DNA from: Caenorhabditis remanei
Taxonomy: Eukaryota; Nematoda; Chromadorea; Rhabditida; Rhabditidae
Direction: 5' to 3'
DNA length: 64,000 bases
Assembly: GCF_010183535.1 (NCBI RefSeq)
Contig: NC_071331.1
Coordinates: 18,166,001 to 18,230,000 of the forward strand
Shown here: piece after piece, positions 1 to 10,183 of the stretch
Layout of the letters: each line of letters opens with the position of its first letter
Position numbering within the stretch: position 1 is the first letter of the stretch
Made by a program: the position numbers and the translations under genes
The notes under the pieces: model-generated
Told to the model about the DNA's origin: nothing
Seen by the model: the letters and a program-made list of their open reading frames with translations, nothing else
Database searches by the model: none

Positions 1-2567
1 TCATTCGAACACTTCCTTCCCTTCTTCTCTTCATTTTTCTCCCTTTTTCCACTTCCACTCCATCATTTCCCATCTATTGAGCACAGGACAAGTCATTTCT
101 CTCCCCCATTTTTGGACTCATTTCCCATCCTCATTCCCACCCATTTATCCCGTTCCATTCAAAGCTTCCGCCAAACAAAATGTCTTCTTCGGAAATAAAT
201 AAAAAGAAGAGAAATCTTATGGAAAGTGTAAAGAGCAATTGCTTTTTAACCTTCCTCCTGCTCCCTTTTTTCTTTTTGATAGATATCATCCATTCACTTT
301 TCTCTTCTTTTTATTTCACTCGTATTATTTATGATCATGTTTTCTGGAGAAGACCCCATTCTGATTTTTGAAGATTTTGAGGAGCTTTACGAATTGATGT
401 TTTTGAAAAAGAATACGTACTATGAACATTGTGATTCATTCAAAAGTACAATAAGTGCAATTTTTGTGAGGGGTCAACAAAAACAGGATGTTTTTTTGCA
501 GAAGTTTAGGGCTCTGAGACCTTTCGAAATCATATTAAAACCGAACCTTCCCACATTTTTTCGCTTTTACCGGTCTAAGAAATGTCTCTGTTTAGGAATG
601 GCTTGGAGTCTTCGGAAACTTTTGGATAAACTTCTGAAAATTCGTTGTCAACCGTTTATAACTCTGAAGACAAGACTTTTAGGAAAAAGTTGTCAACACC
701 AAACATGAAGATCGAAAGTTGTTCTATCCTATTTTTAAAAAATTGGGACGAAATTACTTTTTCTGACTTTTTTACTGCATCTCAAAGTTAGCCAATCACT
801 AGATAACTCGAAACTTTTACCGTTCCGTTCAACACTGTTCAAAACGTCAAAAATTATGCGATTTGACTATTCTGACTAAATATTTTTGAAGTTCCAACAT
901 TGTCCCAGTATCCCATTTTTCCCGTCCTCATCACCTATCCGTCCCTGTCTTGATAAAGATCTGGCTCCATGACTTTTGCCCCATTCAACACCCACGTCAC
1001 CTTTTTGACATCTCAAGAACACCTTTTCTACCAAATATATCATTCTTAATAGCTCTCTCTTTGGGGGACCCACATCTCGTCATTCTCGTCTTTTGCTATA
1101 TGTTTTCGATCCATTAGTCTCGTCGTCCTGACACCCCCACCCTCTTCTTCCCGTTTATGATCATTTTCTTCCTTTTTTTCGTATATAAAATGTTTTGTTT
1201 TGTGCCCATGTGTCTGTCGAACCTACTAGAAATCCTTTCTTGCTTTTTTTTGTTAGACAAAGATATTATGAACCGATTATATTCAAGTCTAGGAGGTCTC
1301 CAGGGAGGTTGGGAGTAGTCCTGACAAGAATTCAGCAGATTGAGGAGTTCAAGAAGTTTGAGGACGAAGTTCTGGATATTGAGAGCACTTCGACAGGCTC
1401 ATCAGTTGCATGATAACCAATCGCATATAATACAGTACCGCTCAAAAAATTATCAACTTTGGCTGTTTTCAGTGGAAAATGACAAAGTTTGATGGTATAA
1501 TTTCGTGTCACCTGATTGTCCGATAAACTCAATTTTGCATTGGCTGAACAGAGCAAAAATAGCCCATAATTTTTGTAGTTGACCATTTTTTCATAGGGAC
1601 ACTTCCTTGAAAGTTACAGGGTGTCAAAGTTAAAACTCCAAAAATTCGCCAACCTGCAATGAACTTAGTCGGTTTCAGGGAGAAATGACTTTTATTACCT
1701 GTAACTTGTTAGAGAGTGTTCTTACAAAAAAAAGGTCAACTACAAAAATGATGTGCTGTTTTTGCTCTGTTCAACCCATACAAAATTGAGATTGTCAGAT
1801 ATTCAGATGGCACCGAATTACACTGTCAAAGTTGGACATTTTCCACTGAAAACAGCCAAAGTTGATAACCTTTTGAGCGGTACTGAAGCTTTTCTCCCCA
1901 TCTAACCCGTACTGAAACTGACTAAAAATCACCTTATTATCCCAAATTATCCCCAATTTCCATACATTTCTTACCCCGAAATCCACTTATCCACGCATGT
2001 TCCTTGTTTATTCCTTCGTCTCTCCACTGAAATAACTCAAACTAGCGACACAGAGATCATTAGTCGACTGGTGTCTTGTTGAGGGTGGATATATAGAATA
2101 TAGTGAATAAACAGGTGGAAAAAAAGAGAAAAATTGGAGAAAGAGAAGAAAAGAGAACCTAATTATTCCTTCACTCCACTGGCCACTTTTTGACCATTGA
2201 TGCATCACGGAAATTCCTTTTTTTTGAGTTCTACTTTATTTCATTCCAGTTTTCAGATTCAGTGTTTGTTCAAGAAAAATTGCTCACAACGTACAACGAG
2301 AATCCCCAGAATATTTTTTTGACCTCCCTGATCCTCCTTCTCCTCTGATTAATGATTCTACAGTAATCCTCCCTTCATGTTTCTTTCTATTTTTTTTCTT
2401 TCCTTTCGAGTTGTTTTCACCATCCATCATTTCCTTTTCTTCTGAAGAAACAAAAAGTGGGCGGAGCCTAAAAGTGCTCGCCGAGTTCATGCTCTGTTGC
2501 ATTCCCTCCATCTCTCTCTCCTACTTCTTCTCATTCTCTTCACTGAAAAATGGTTCCATTTCAGAAT
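1..2567. other. Upstream region of the GPCR gene, no convincing gene
   Basis: Pyrimidine-rich non-coding sequence. The short open frames here (for example 331-708) lack splice partners and resemble no family I know. The only structured item is the inverted-repeat MITE at about 1433-1885. The rest probably holds the GPCR promoter, but no specific motif is convincing. Confidence 0.5.
1431..1886. mobile_element. Tc1/mariner-like MITE with long terminal inverted repeats, copy 1
   Basis: Begins CAGTACCGCTCAAAAAATTA after a TA and ends with the inverse ...CTTTTGAGCGGTACTG. About 50 bp at each end are mirror images, including the stretch GGCTGTTTTCAGTGGAAAAT. There is no coding capacity. The terminal sequence resembles Tc1-type ends. 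The right flank lacks a clean TA. A second copy lies in intron 2 of the neighbouring GPCR gene. Confidence 0.8.
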
Positions 2568-5500
2568 ATGGAAATGGAAGAACCGATAAGTTGTTTAACG
2601 TCTCCTGAACAGAGGCTTCTTGAAGAACGGTAAGTTTTACTAGAGAGTGGGAGAGCACAGAGAAGTTAGACACTTTTGTTTCTCTGTGCTCTCTCCTCCT
2701 CTGCGTTATCTTTCTCTAACCGAATCTCATTTCAGATTCTACATAAACGGTGTCTTCGGTACAGTAATCGCCATCTTCGGAGTGATAGCCAACGGCTTCC
2801 TCGCCTCCCTTTTCCTGACTCGATCAATTTATAGGTGAGTGTTATAAATATCCGTATAGTGGGGGTCAACCCATGACACCTGGGGTCACCTCAATTTTGC
2901 TGATTGGAAGTCAAAAAGAGAAAGAAGAAAAAAGAGAATTTGAGAGAGAATGTGTGCAACAAAACGAATGTTTGGGGGTGAGAGTCTGAGTGACAAATCG
3001 TAGGGATACTATCAGTTTGAGGGGACGGACGGGGTCAAAGAATGTGGGCTTTTTGCAAAATAGTGGAACACTTGGGGGGACATGGAATTTTGAAAAGAAA
3101 AACGAAATAATGTGAATCATAAGGAAGATGTACATACCTGTGACGTAGTTTTATGGGTGGATGATTGAGAGGATAGAGGGTCGGAAATCTGAGAGATCAG
3201 GGAGAGAGATAGGGACATCCGGATGGACAGATATTTGAACAGATTAAAATTCAAAGTTATAGCGAAAATCTAGAAAAGTCTAATCAACGTACAGTACCGC
3301 TCAAAATGTTATCAATTTTAGGCTATTTTCAGTGGAAAATGACCAACTTTGTCCGTGTATTTCGGTGTCACCAGATTGTCCGATAAACTCAATTTTGTAT
3401 GGGCTGAAAATAGCAAAAATAGCAAATAATTTTGTAATTAACCATTTTTTTGTAGAAGCACTATCTGGAAAGTTACAGGTGATCAAAGCCAGCCGACTAA
3501 TTTCAGCGCTAATTAGCGAAATTTTGGAGCTTTTCACTTTGAGAGCCTGTAACTTTCAAGATAAGGCAGCTACGAAAAAATGGTCAACTGCAAAAATTAT
3601 GTGCTATTTTTGCTCTGTTTAGCCAATGCAAAATTGAGTTTATCGGACAATCAGGTGACACCGAAATATACCAATAAACTTAGTAACTTTCCACTGAAAA
3701 CAGCCAAAGTTCACTTAAATCCCAGAATCTGAACTTTAGTCGGAGTCCAAACCATCTTTTTCTACTTCTAGTTTGATCTGTTCAATTCCATTTTCTCCTT
3801 TTTCTCATATTCAATTACGTAGAACCCAATCATACAACATCTAACATACTAGATCTACAAATAGCTCGATGATTCCCACGGTACTCGATTATGCTCTACG
3901 ATTATCCACGCACAAAACTAATTCATTTCTTCTTCTTTTTTCCAGGAATTCTCCGTTCTTCTTTCTCGGTTTCGTCGCCCTCTTCGATACACTTGTCGAT
4001 GCGACTTTTCTACTTTTACTCGTAAGTTTCTTCTTCTTATTTTGTCTGTTTTAAGATGATGTTTGACTTCTGATTTCACCACGAATTCACTGCTCCCCAA
4101 TTTCCCGTTTTCTGCTCATCTCTAGTCTTAACCTCGAAAAAAGACGAGTAGGAGGGTGAGAAAATGAATCAAAAGAATGTCTTGAGGGGTTGGATTTAAA
4201 ACGCATAAGAATTGGTGGTGGGTCGAAAGAGAAGAGTGGTCACGGAAATCGTCGGTTTCCTGAAGAGAAGACATGAATTTGCAAAGAGAAAGGGACCGGA
4301 AGGGAGGACTGTCTGGAAAGAATCTTCGATCCGGAAGGATTTGACCGATTGTTAGTAGCAGGAAACATAAAAATCTTATCGGAAGGGATCTGAACCTCTG
4401 ACCATTTGCATGAGGGGCCAAAAGTGTAACCGACTGCGCCATCCGAGCTCTCAGATAGCAAATCGCAGGGAGTAGTGATAAAAGCGATTTCTGATATTTT
4501 GAGTTACCATATGACCCACTGAAAAAGGATTTGAAGTTTATTGTCTTGAGTACATTTTTAATCAACTTCTTTCTCCACAATCCTTTCTCTTTTTCCCCTT
4601 GTCGGTCTCTTTTTGTTGGTTTGGTTTTTTGTTGAGAGGATGGCGTGTCAAGCAGCGGCGTCCATCATTTTGGAAGCGGGAAAAAGGATCAATGTCTCTA
4701 ATCCTCGCGTCGTGCACCACTACTACTGATACCAAAAAGGGACTAATGGGGACACGTGGTCAGGGAAAAGGACTACCTGAAGAGGGTTCTGGAAACTGTG
4801 TCGTCATTAATCGGAAAAAAGAAATATGAGTCTCAAGACTATCTTTTTGTTTTCAGCCATTGGAAGTCAGCTCCGTCTACTATGAGGAAAGTGTCGCCTA
4901 CCAAATTTGGCTGAAATATGTTCGACACGTGTATTTGTTTGCTCAGATTGTGAAGATCTCATCGGTATTCTCGTTGATTATGGCTAGTATTGAGAGGTAA
5001 TTATTTTTCGTTGAAGTTTCAAAAAGAAAATCAAAATGTTCTATTTTCAGATATTGCATGACAAAGCACTGGACATTCGTCGGTTTCGAGATGCGTACTC
5101 GATGGCTTGTCCTGTTTTTTCTTGTCTGTGCAGCAGTTTTCATCAAATACATGTCAGAAGAAGCTGTGGTTGTCACCAGAGAAAATTGCTTCGGATTCCG
5201 CAGATGGGCGGTGAAAATTCAGCGAGGAGAGCTCGGGCACATGGGATGGTTACATTCGTTGGCGATATTTCTTCCCTTTTTCACATTGATTTTTTTGAAT
5301 GGAGGAATCGTTCGAATGCTACGGAAGCAGAACGTTCAGCAGTTGAGATCTCTGATTGCCGAGTTGACATTAGGACATGATTTATCGAAAATTCGAAGAA
5401 AGAATTTGAGAAGTGCGACGAGAACATTGATCGTCATCATATCCGCGTATTTGATATCAAATCTTCTCAGTTTGATATTGATTATCACGGAATATTTTAA

Positions 5501-5932
5501 TCCAGGTAAACAATAGTTGATCGAAATGATTGATTTAACCTCAACAGATTCCAGATTATCTTCATGTTCATCATCCCGATCTTAACCGTCTGGCGACTGA
5601 TTCAGCAGCCCTCCTAACAGTAGTTGGTAACGCTATCCGATGTCCTGCACACATTTTCAGCAATTCCGAGATTCGAACACAATTTCGGATAATGTTGTGT
5701 GGGGAACGAGAGAAGAAGGTAATTTCTTGCATCCATTTGACTCTTCTTTCATCCATTTCATTTCCAGGAAGTGAAACAGCTAACAGAACGTCGACGAACA
5801 CAAGAAAAACTCGATAATCCATGGATGGCGTTGATGTGGGTGTCAGCGAATAATCAATCTTCAGATGACGATCGAGCAGCGTTCATGCCACGGGCATTCA
5901 TGAAAAGGCATTCTGCAATAGCAATAGTTTAA
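2568..5932 (+). CDS. Class A peptide-type GPCR (FRPR/FMRFamide-receptor-like)
   Basis: Seven exons by splice phase: 2568-2629, 2736-2834, 3946-4021, 4857-4996, 5051-5505, 5555-5718, 5768-5932; about 386 residues. TM1 lies in exon 2 (GTVIAIFGVIANGF, with the TM1 Asn) and TM2 in exon 3. Exon 4 ends TM3 with SIERYC, the DRY-equivalent. Exon 5 holds TM4-6 (extracellular Cys, ECFGFRRW-like loop, then RTLIVIISAYLISNLLSL) and exon 6 holds TM7 (ALLTVVGNAIRCPAHIFSNS), which replaces NPxxY as in nematode FRPR receptors. A Ser/Asp-rich tail follows. The start is the first ATG after TTTCAG at 2564; ATG 2574 is also in frame. Introns 2 and 3 carry a MITE and a tRNA-like module. The ligand cannot be inferred. 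It converges on the KDSR gene, with 246 bp between the stops. Confidence 0.8.
3292..3711. mobile_element. Tc1/mariner-like MITE, copy 2, right end truncated
   Basis: Same family as the element at 1431-1886: starts TA then CAGTACCGCTCAAAATGTTA and contains the GGCTATTTTCAGTGGAAAAT block. It ends with the inverse TTTCCACTGAAAACAGCC but lacks the last ~20 bp of the right terminus. Lies within intron 2 of the GPCR gene. Confidence 0.75.
4379..4446 (-). other. tRNA-like module (degenerate tRNA or tRNA-derived repeat)
   Basis: On the minus strand, TCGGATGGCGCAGTCGG matches the pol III A box (TRGCNNARYNGG) and GGTTCAGATCC approximates a B box (GGTTCGANTCC) 33-34 nt downstream. The ends TCGGATG and CTTCCGA can pair with one mismatch. 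The T stem is imperfect and no clean anticodon stem-loop forms, so I do not call a functional tRNA. It lies in GPCR intron 3. A similar module occurs near 56826-56892. Confidence 0.45.
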
Positions 5933-6178
5933 CGAACACGACTGGATAATATAGATTGTTGTGAATAGTTTCTCACATTTGTACCGGTATTTTGATTTAC
6001 GAGGTTGATTTTTAATGCGATAGTCATAATTTGCAATTTTGTAATTATAAAAATTGAGTTTGTCTTGATAAAATCCTAATTTTTCATAACTTCAAAAGGG
6101 AAATGACATGTATAATAATTAGGTGGGGATGAAAATATCATTTCCAAAACAACATTGTGACAACAATAGATTCATCTT

Positions 6179-7301
6179 CTACTCCTCCTTTCTCTCATTC
6201 TCTCGCTCTTCTTCCTTCTCTGCGAGACGTCTTCTATAACACTTCTTCGTGATTCCATTGAAATATCCGAGATAAACCAAGGTGATGGCACGGAAGATTC
6301 CAGCAAGAGCTCCTTGAGTCAAAGCACGGAAGAGCGATTTTTCAGGCGAAGCTCCAGCGGTGAGAACTCCAAGCATCCATCCGTCGAGCCCGATGGTTGT
6401 GGTGTAGTTTCCGTCGGCAATGTCTTTCAGGTGAGCTTCAGCTACGAATTTTGGAGTGAAGAGACCAGCGGCGTCGCTCATCAATTTGGTTTCCTCTGGC
6501 ATCGTCAGGAGCTCCTCCTGAAACAAAACAATATATAGAAGCTAAAAAAAACTAGAACTACCTTGAATCCTTCAGTATCGGTATTAGGTGGATAGAGCAC
6601 TCCAACATTAACTTTATACGGAAGAAGTTCCATATGAAGAGTGTCAGCGAATCCACGAAGAGCAAACTTGGTTGGCGAGTATGCAGAATATCCGAAAATG
6701 GCGAATTGACCAGCGGCAGAAGAAACAAATGAGATATGTCCTGTTTTTCGTGATTTCATGTCATCAACAACCGCTCGGGTGGCATAAACTGCACTCAAAT
6801 AATTCACTTTCATCTGCTTCTCGAAATCAGTGACTGGAAGTTCTGAGAATGGAGCTTGAACACTATGACCAGCATTATTAATGAGAATATCAATTGGACC
6901 GATTTCTTTGGCACAATCATCAAAAGCGGTTTTGATAACATTGTAGTCAGCTGTCATATCAATCGATTTCCATTGCACTTTTTGACGCTGTCCTCTTTGA
7001 TCCGCTAGAACTTGGAGCTCGTCACTGGCTTTCTGAAAATAAAAAGACTTGAGATATTTTTAGACAGCATTACCTGAAGATCTTTAACATTTCTCGCCAC
7101 AATCGTCACGTTGCATCCTCTTTCAATCAGTCCAACAGCAAGCTGGAACCCGATTCCTTTCGATCCACCGGTAACGAGTGCATGCCGACGGAAGAAATGG
7201 AAATCACGACGAGAAGGAATCGAGAAGAAAATGAAAAGCAAGACGATGAGAAATAGGATGAAAGCGGCGACCGGTATGAGAACCAGAAGAATTAATGACA
7301 T
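6179..7301 (-). CDS. 3-ketodihydrosphingosine reductase (short-chain dehydrogenase)
   Basis: Three exons: 7301-7074, 7032-6562, 6517-6179; 345 residues. It should reduce 3-ketodihydrosphingosine to dihydrosphingosine with NADPH at the ER, the second step of sphingolipid synthesis. An N-terminal hydrophobic anchor (LILLVLIPVAAFILFLIVLL) precedes the Rossmann motif TGGSKGIG. NNAG and the Ser plus YSPTK active site (SSAAGQFAIFGYSAYSPTK) follow. The C-terminal half has hydrophobic segments near GALAGIFRAITLVYLGYF and a charged tail. This is the KDSR layout, not that of a soluble SDR. The ATG lies one base after the TAA of the upstream RPP14-like gene, so the mRNA is either dicistronic or trans-spliced at the acceptor at 7336. 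Confidence 0.85.
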
Positions 7302-7302
7302 T

Positions 7303-8090
7303 TTACACAATGGAGGTGGCCGGAGTTTCCGTTAGCTGTAAACAAATGAAAGTAAAAAGGAATTTAATTTTTTTCAAACCGTATGAAGATGAGCAGCAAT
7401 ACGTTGTCCCTGGAAGTGACCTTTCGACGAGAGAGCCGCCCAAACTTGTTGAATTTCGTTGCCCGGAGCGACGACGGAACCACGACGAAGGTCGCTGTTG
7501 TATTCGGAGATCTATAAATGTGAAACGTGGAAGTTTGGTCTGAAAATGTGGAAGTTCACGTAAAAATTAAAATATTGTCAGTAAAAGCAAGTATATCACT
7601 GTGATTTCTGACTAAACAACCAAAAATCAAGAAAACTATACAAACTACAAACTACATAGATTAATATTGACTTTCTCCACTTGCTGTTCGGTCAAAACAT
7701 CAATGTTCTTTGATTTCACACGAGTCATTGAGATCACAACGAAAGAAAAGTGGAGAAGCCCACTCTCTCGAACGAGAAAATGTTTCCATAGGTCAATGAT
7801 TTCATAAAAAGAACTGATAAATCGATAAAATTCAAGTTTATTCAGAAGAAAAATATATAAAAAATCGCATTTCTCACCTTCACAATCGGTCCACAATTAC
7901 CGAAAATCTCTCGAATCGCCTCGTTGACGAACAGTTCGAATTGATCGATTGAAAATGTTCTCTTATCAGGTAACTCACTGCAAATTTTCTCCCGCTGCCT
8001 ATACAAATACAACAACGTTTGCACTTACATTCTGACTCCTAAACGAGCAAAATCGGCTTCCACTTGGTTTCCCGCTTTGTTATTTTTCAT
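7303..8090 (-). CDS. RPP14-like RNase P/MRP protein subunit
   Basis: Four exons: 8090-8029, 7977-7878, 7511-7380, 7335-7303; 108 residues against 124 in human RPP14. Similarity to RPP14 as I recall it: an IYMKNN start region like YMKVCL, then FSIDQFELFVNEAIREIFG aligned with the human QFK...VKDLFG segment, then a WAALSSKGHFQGQRIAAHL block like WSSLTLLGSYKGKKCAF. It would bind RNase P/MRP RNA in tRNA and rRNA processing. No in-frame ATG lies upstream before a stop; TTCAG at about 8127 is a likely trans-splice acceptor. The stop TAA (7305-7303) is one base from the KDSR ATG. Identity rests on remembered similarity and needs an HMM search. Confidence 0.6.
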
Positions 8091-8417
8091 ATAGATAATG
8101 GATCTGAATTCTGAATTAAATGTTTCCTGAATGTTGAAGTTTAGAAGATATCGGCTAGACAGAAATTAACAAAAGAGAACATTTCAAAAAGAAGGAACAC
8201 AAATTTCGATCATAAATTATTCATGTCAGTATTTACATCAAGTATTCATTGTGCGAGGGGGTTCAGTCCGTTAATCATCGATTCAATTCTAATTTTGTTA
8301 AGGGAAACGGAGAATTAAAGATCGTTTCAAGATCATGAGAAAATATTAATGCACAGGAAAGAAGGGAATTTACAGAAGGGAACCGAATGTACAGAGATAA
8401 AAGTATAATAGTTATTT

Positions 8418-9206
8418 TCAACGAGCATTAGAGGTGCCTGGACTCTCGAATTTCTTTCGAAGGGTGATCGATCCACGATGACGACGAACCACTTCGAGAT
8501 GGTATTTGTACAGATAACGTTGAAGAAGAGAGCTACATGCGCGGTCACGGACACGTGTCTCGATTACAAGCTCACCACGTCCACCTTCACGAGCGAATCT
8601 GGAAATTGTATTTGTTACTTATAAAACATCGAGAAAATTCTAGCTGTTTCATTCAAACTTACTTTTCAATTTTCTTCTGCATGCTTGACGTTTGATGAAC
8701 ATTTGGTTGTGATCTTCTGATATGAACTCGTCGATCGAACGGCGTTTCGAATGGACTTCTTGTTGGAGTCGTGTCGCCAACCCAATCGCTTTGCTCATCG
8801 TCTGCCTCTCGTCCTCTGTTATCTTCAGAATACGATTCGTCACTGGAAGAGATGTGTGATTCAAAACCGTCACAATCCATGTGTTTGCCTATAACGTTGA
8901 AAAACGAATTACAATAATCCAAGGTGTAAAACTCGCTCTCAGCTTTTGCTCTAGGTGTTGGATCAACATCCATCTGTTGTCCCTTTCTCTTGGTTCGCTT
9001 CTTTCGACGAACTTGTCGTTCTTCGGCTGTCAATGGCGACTCTGGTAGAGAATCCGATTCGAGAGTTACATTTGCAATCTTTTTCGAGACTTTCTGAAGC
9101 TATATATTCATTGTGAATTCAGTTTTCAACAGGAAAAACTAACGCGGCACTCAACATCCTCCTCATCGGGATCGCTTGTCTGATCTTCGCGTTCGCTGAG
9201 ATCCAT
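8418..9206 (-). CDS. Acidic/basic low-complexity protein, tentatively GPATCH2-like
   Basis: Three exons: 9206-9144, 9093-8663 (an acceptor at 9099 adds two residues), 8598-8418; about 224 residues. The ATG directly follows TTTTCAG, a typical trans-splice site. The N-terminal half has acidic Ser/Glu/Asp runs and a basic block (RRKKRTKRKG, a likely nuclear signal). A D-D-E-Q-S-D-W motif at the centre resembles one I recall in GPATCH2/GPATCH2L; no G-patch is visible. The C-terminal ~60 residues (ETRVRDRACSSLLQRYLYKY...) look folded. First gene of a probable three-gene minus-strand operon with RPP14 and KDSR; the stop is ~290 nt from the next acceptor. Confidence 0.6.
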
Positions 9207-10183
9207 CTGAAAATGAGAAATAAAAACAGATGTTCAAATGTTTGTTATCTCTGAAATTCTTAACAGAAAGAAAGTGAAAAGAAGCCAACAAAACACGCAA
9301 ACAGGGAGACACTTAAAATCAATAGATTGTCGCTTGTTTTGAGAGGAAACCACGAGACGTTCCGTCCGGCTGGGTGGCCGCCAGGGAGCGTTGAGAAACA
9401 ATAACGAAAACAACACAAACGGCATGTATATATCGGAATATAACATAACAAAAAAGTTTGTTGATGGTTTGTTTTTAAACTGGTAGGAGAGAAAAACGAA
9501 AAAGGATAAAAGAGGGAGACAAAATGTGTGAAATTTGAAAAGTTATTAAATCTAGTACATAACCAATATTCTGTTATTTTGTTCATTGAATATGTCATAT
9601 CGTATTCAATAGAAGAATAGTTTACATGATAGTTAAATACCGATTATTCTTTATGGATGAACGTTTTTTTTATCCGACGCAAGACGCAAAAACTTCTGGG
9701 AACAGGATAGATGTAGGTGAACATAATGGTTTTGAATTCTCCCCTTTTGAGAACGTCTGCAGAAGGTTTAGAAGAACTTATCCAACTACTTTTAATGAAA
9801 AGTTTGTCACATTATACAAAAAACGGGCTAGCTCTAAAATTAGCTACAATGTGAGGTTTTTCACACAGAATGGCTATTTTCGGAACTACTCACACTTTTC
9901 TCTCAAAATGAGACTCGATTTCCGGTGTTTCTACGCTGAAAAGAACTGGAAAGGGGATGAAAATGAAACCAAACGTCACAAAAATAGCTGAAAAAAGTTA
10001 GCGGAAGCTTTACAAAAAAAGCGTAAACACCGCCACGCAATAATGCACCGATTTCGCAATTTTCTCCAATTTCTGCAATCTGACGTGATGGTGTTTGCAG
10101 ACGCAGTACTTTTTTTTTTCGAACTCAGAACTCAATTTCAGAAAGAGTTAATAGAGCTTTAACATAGCTTTCCAAGCTCGAAA
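9207..10183. promoter_or_regulatory. Divergent intergenic region between the operon and DHX34
   Basis: No supported gene. The open frame at 9626-9991 has no family resemblance or splice context. The region sits between two gene starts pointing apart, so it presumably holds both promoters. No TATA or Inr motif stands out. Confidence 0.4.

Larger units (their letters stand above)
7303..9206 (-). promoter_or_regulatory. Candidate operon: GPATCH2-like, RPP14-like, then KDSR
   Basis: Three minus-strand genes with no room for independent promoters: gaps of about 330 nt and 1 nt between coding regions. Acceptor-like TTTTCAG or TTCAG sequences precede the first two starts, and an AATGAA-type cleavage signal is possible near 8245. 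The likely shared promoter lies in 9207-10183, facing DHX34. Confidence 0.5.

Noticed and set aside
331..708. 125-codon open frame near the left end
   Set aside because: No family resemblance, no splice partner, T-rich context; more likely chance.
9626..9991. 121-codon open frame between the operon and DHX34
   Set aside because: Aromatic- and basic-rich translation with no domain and no start context.
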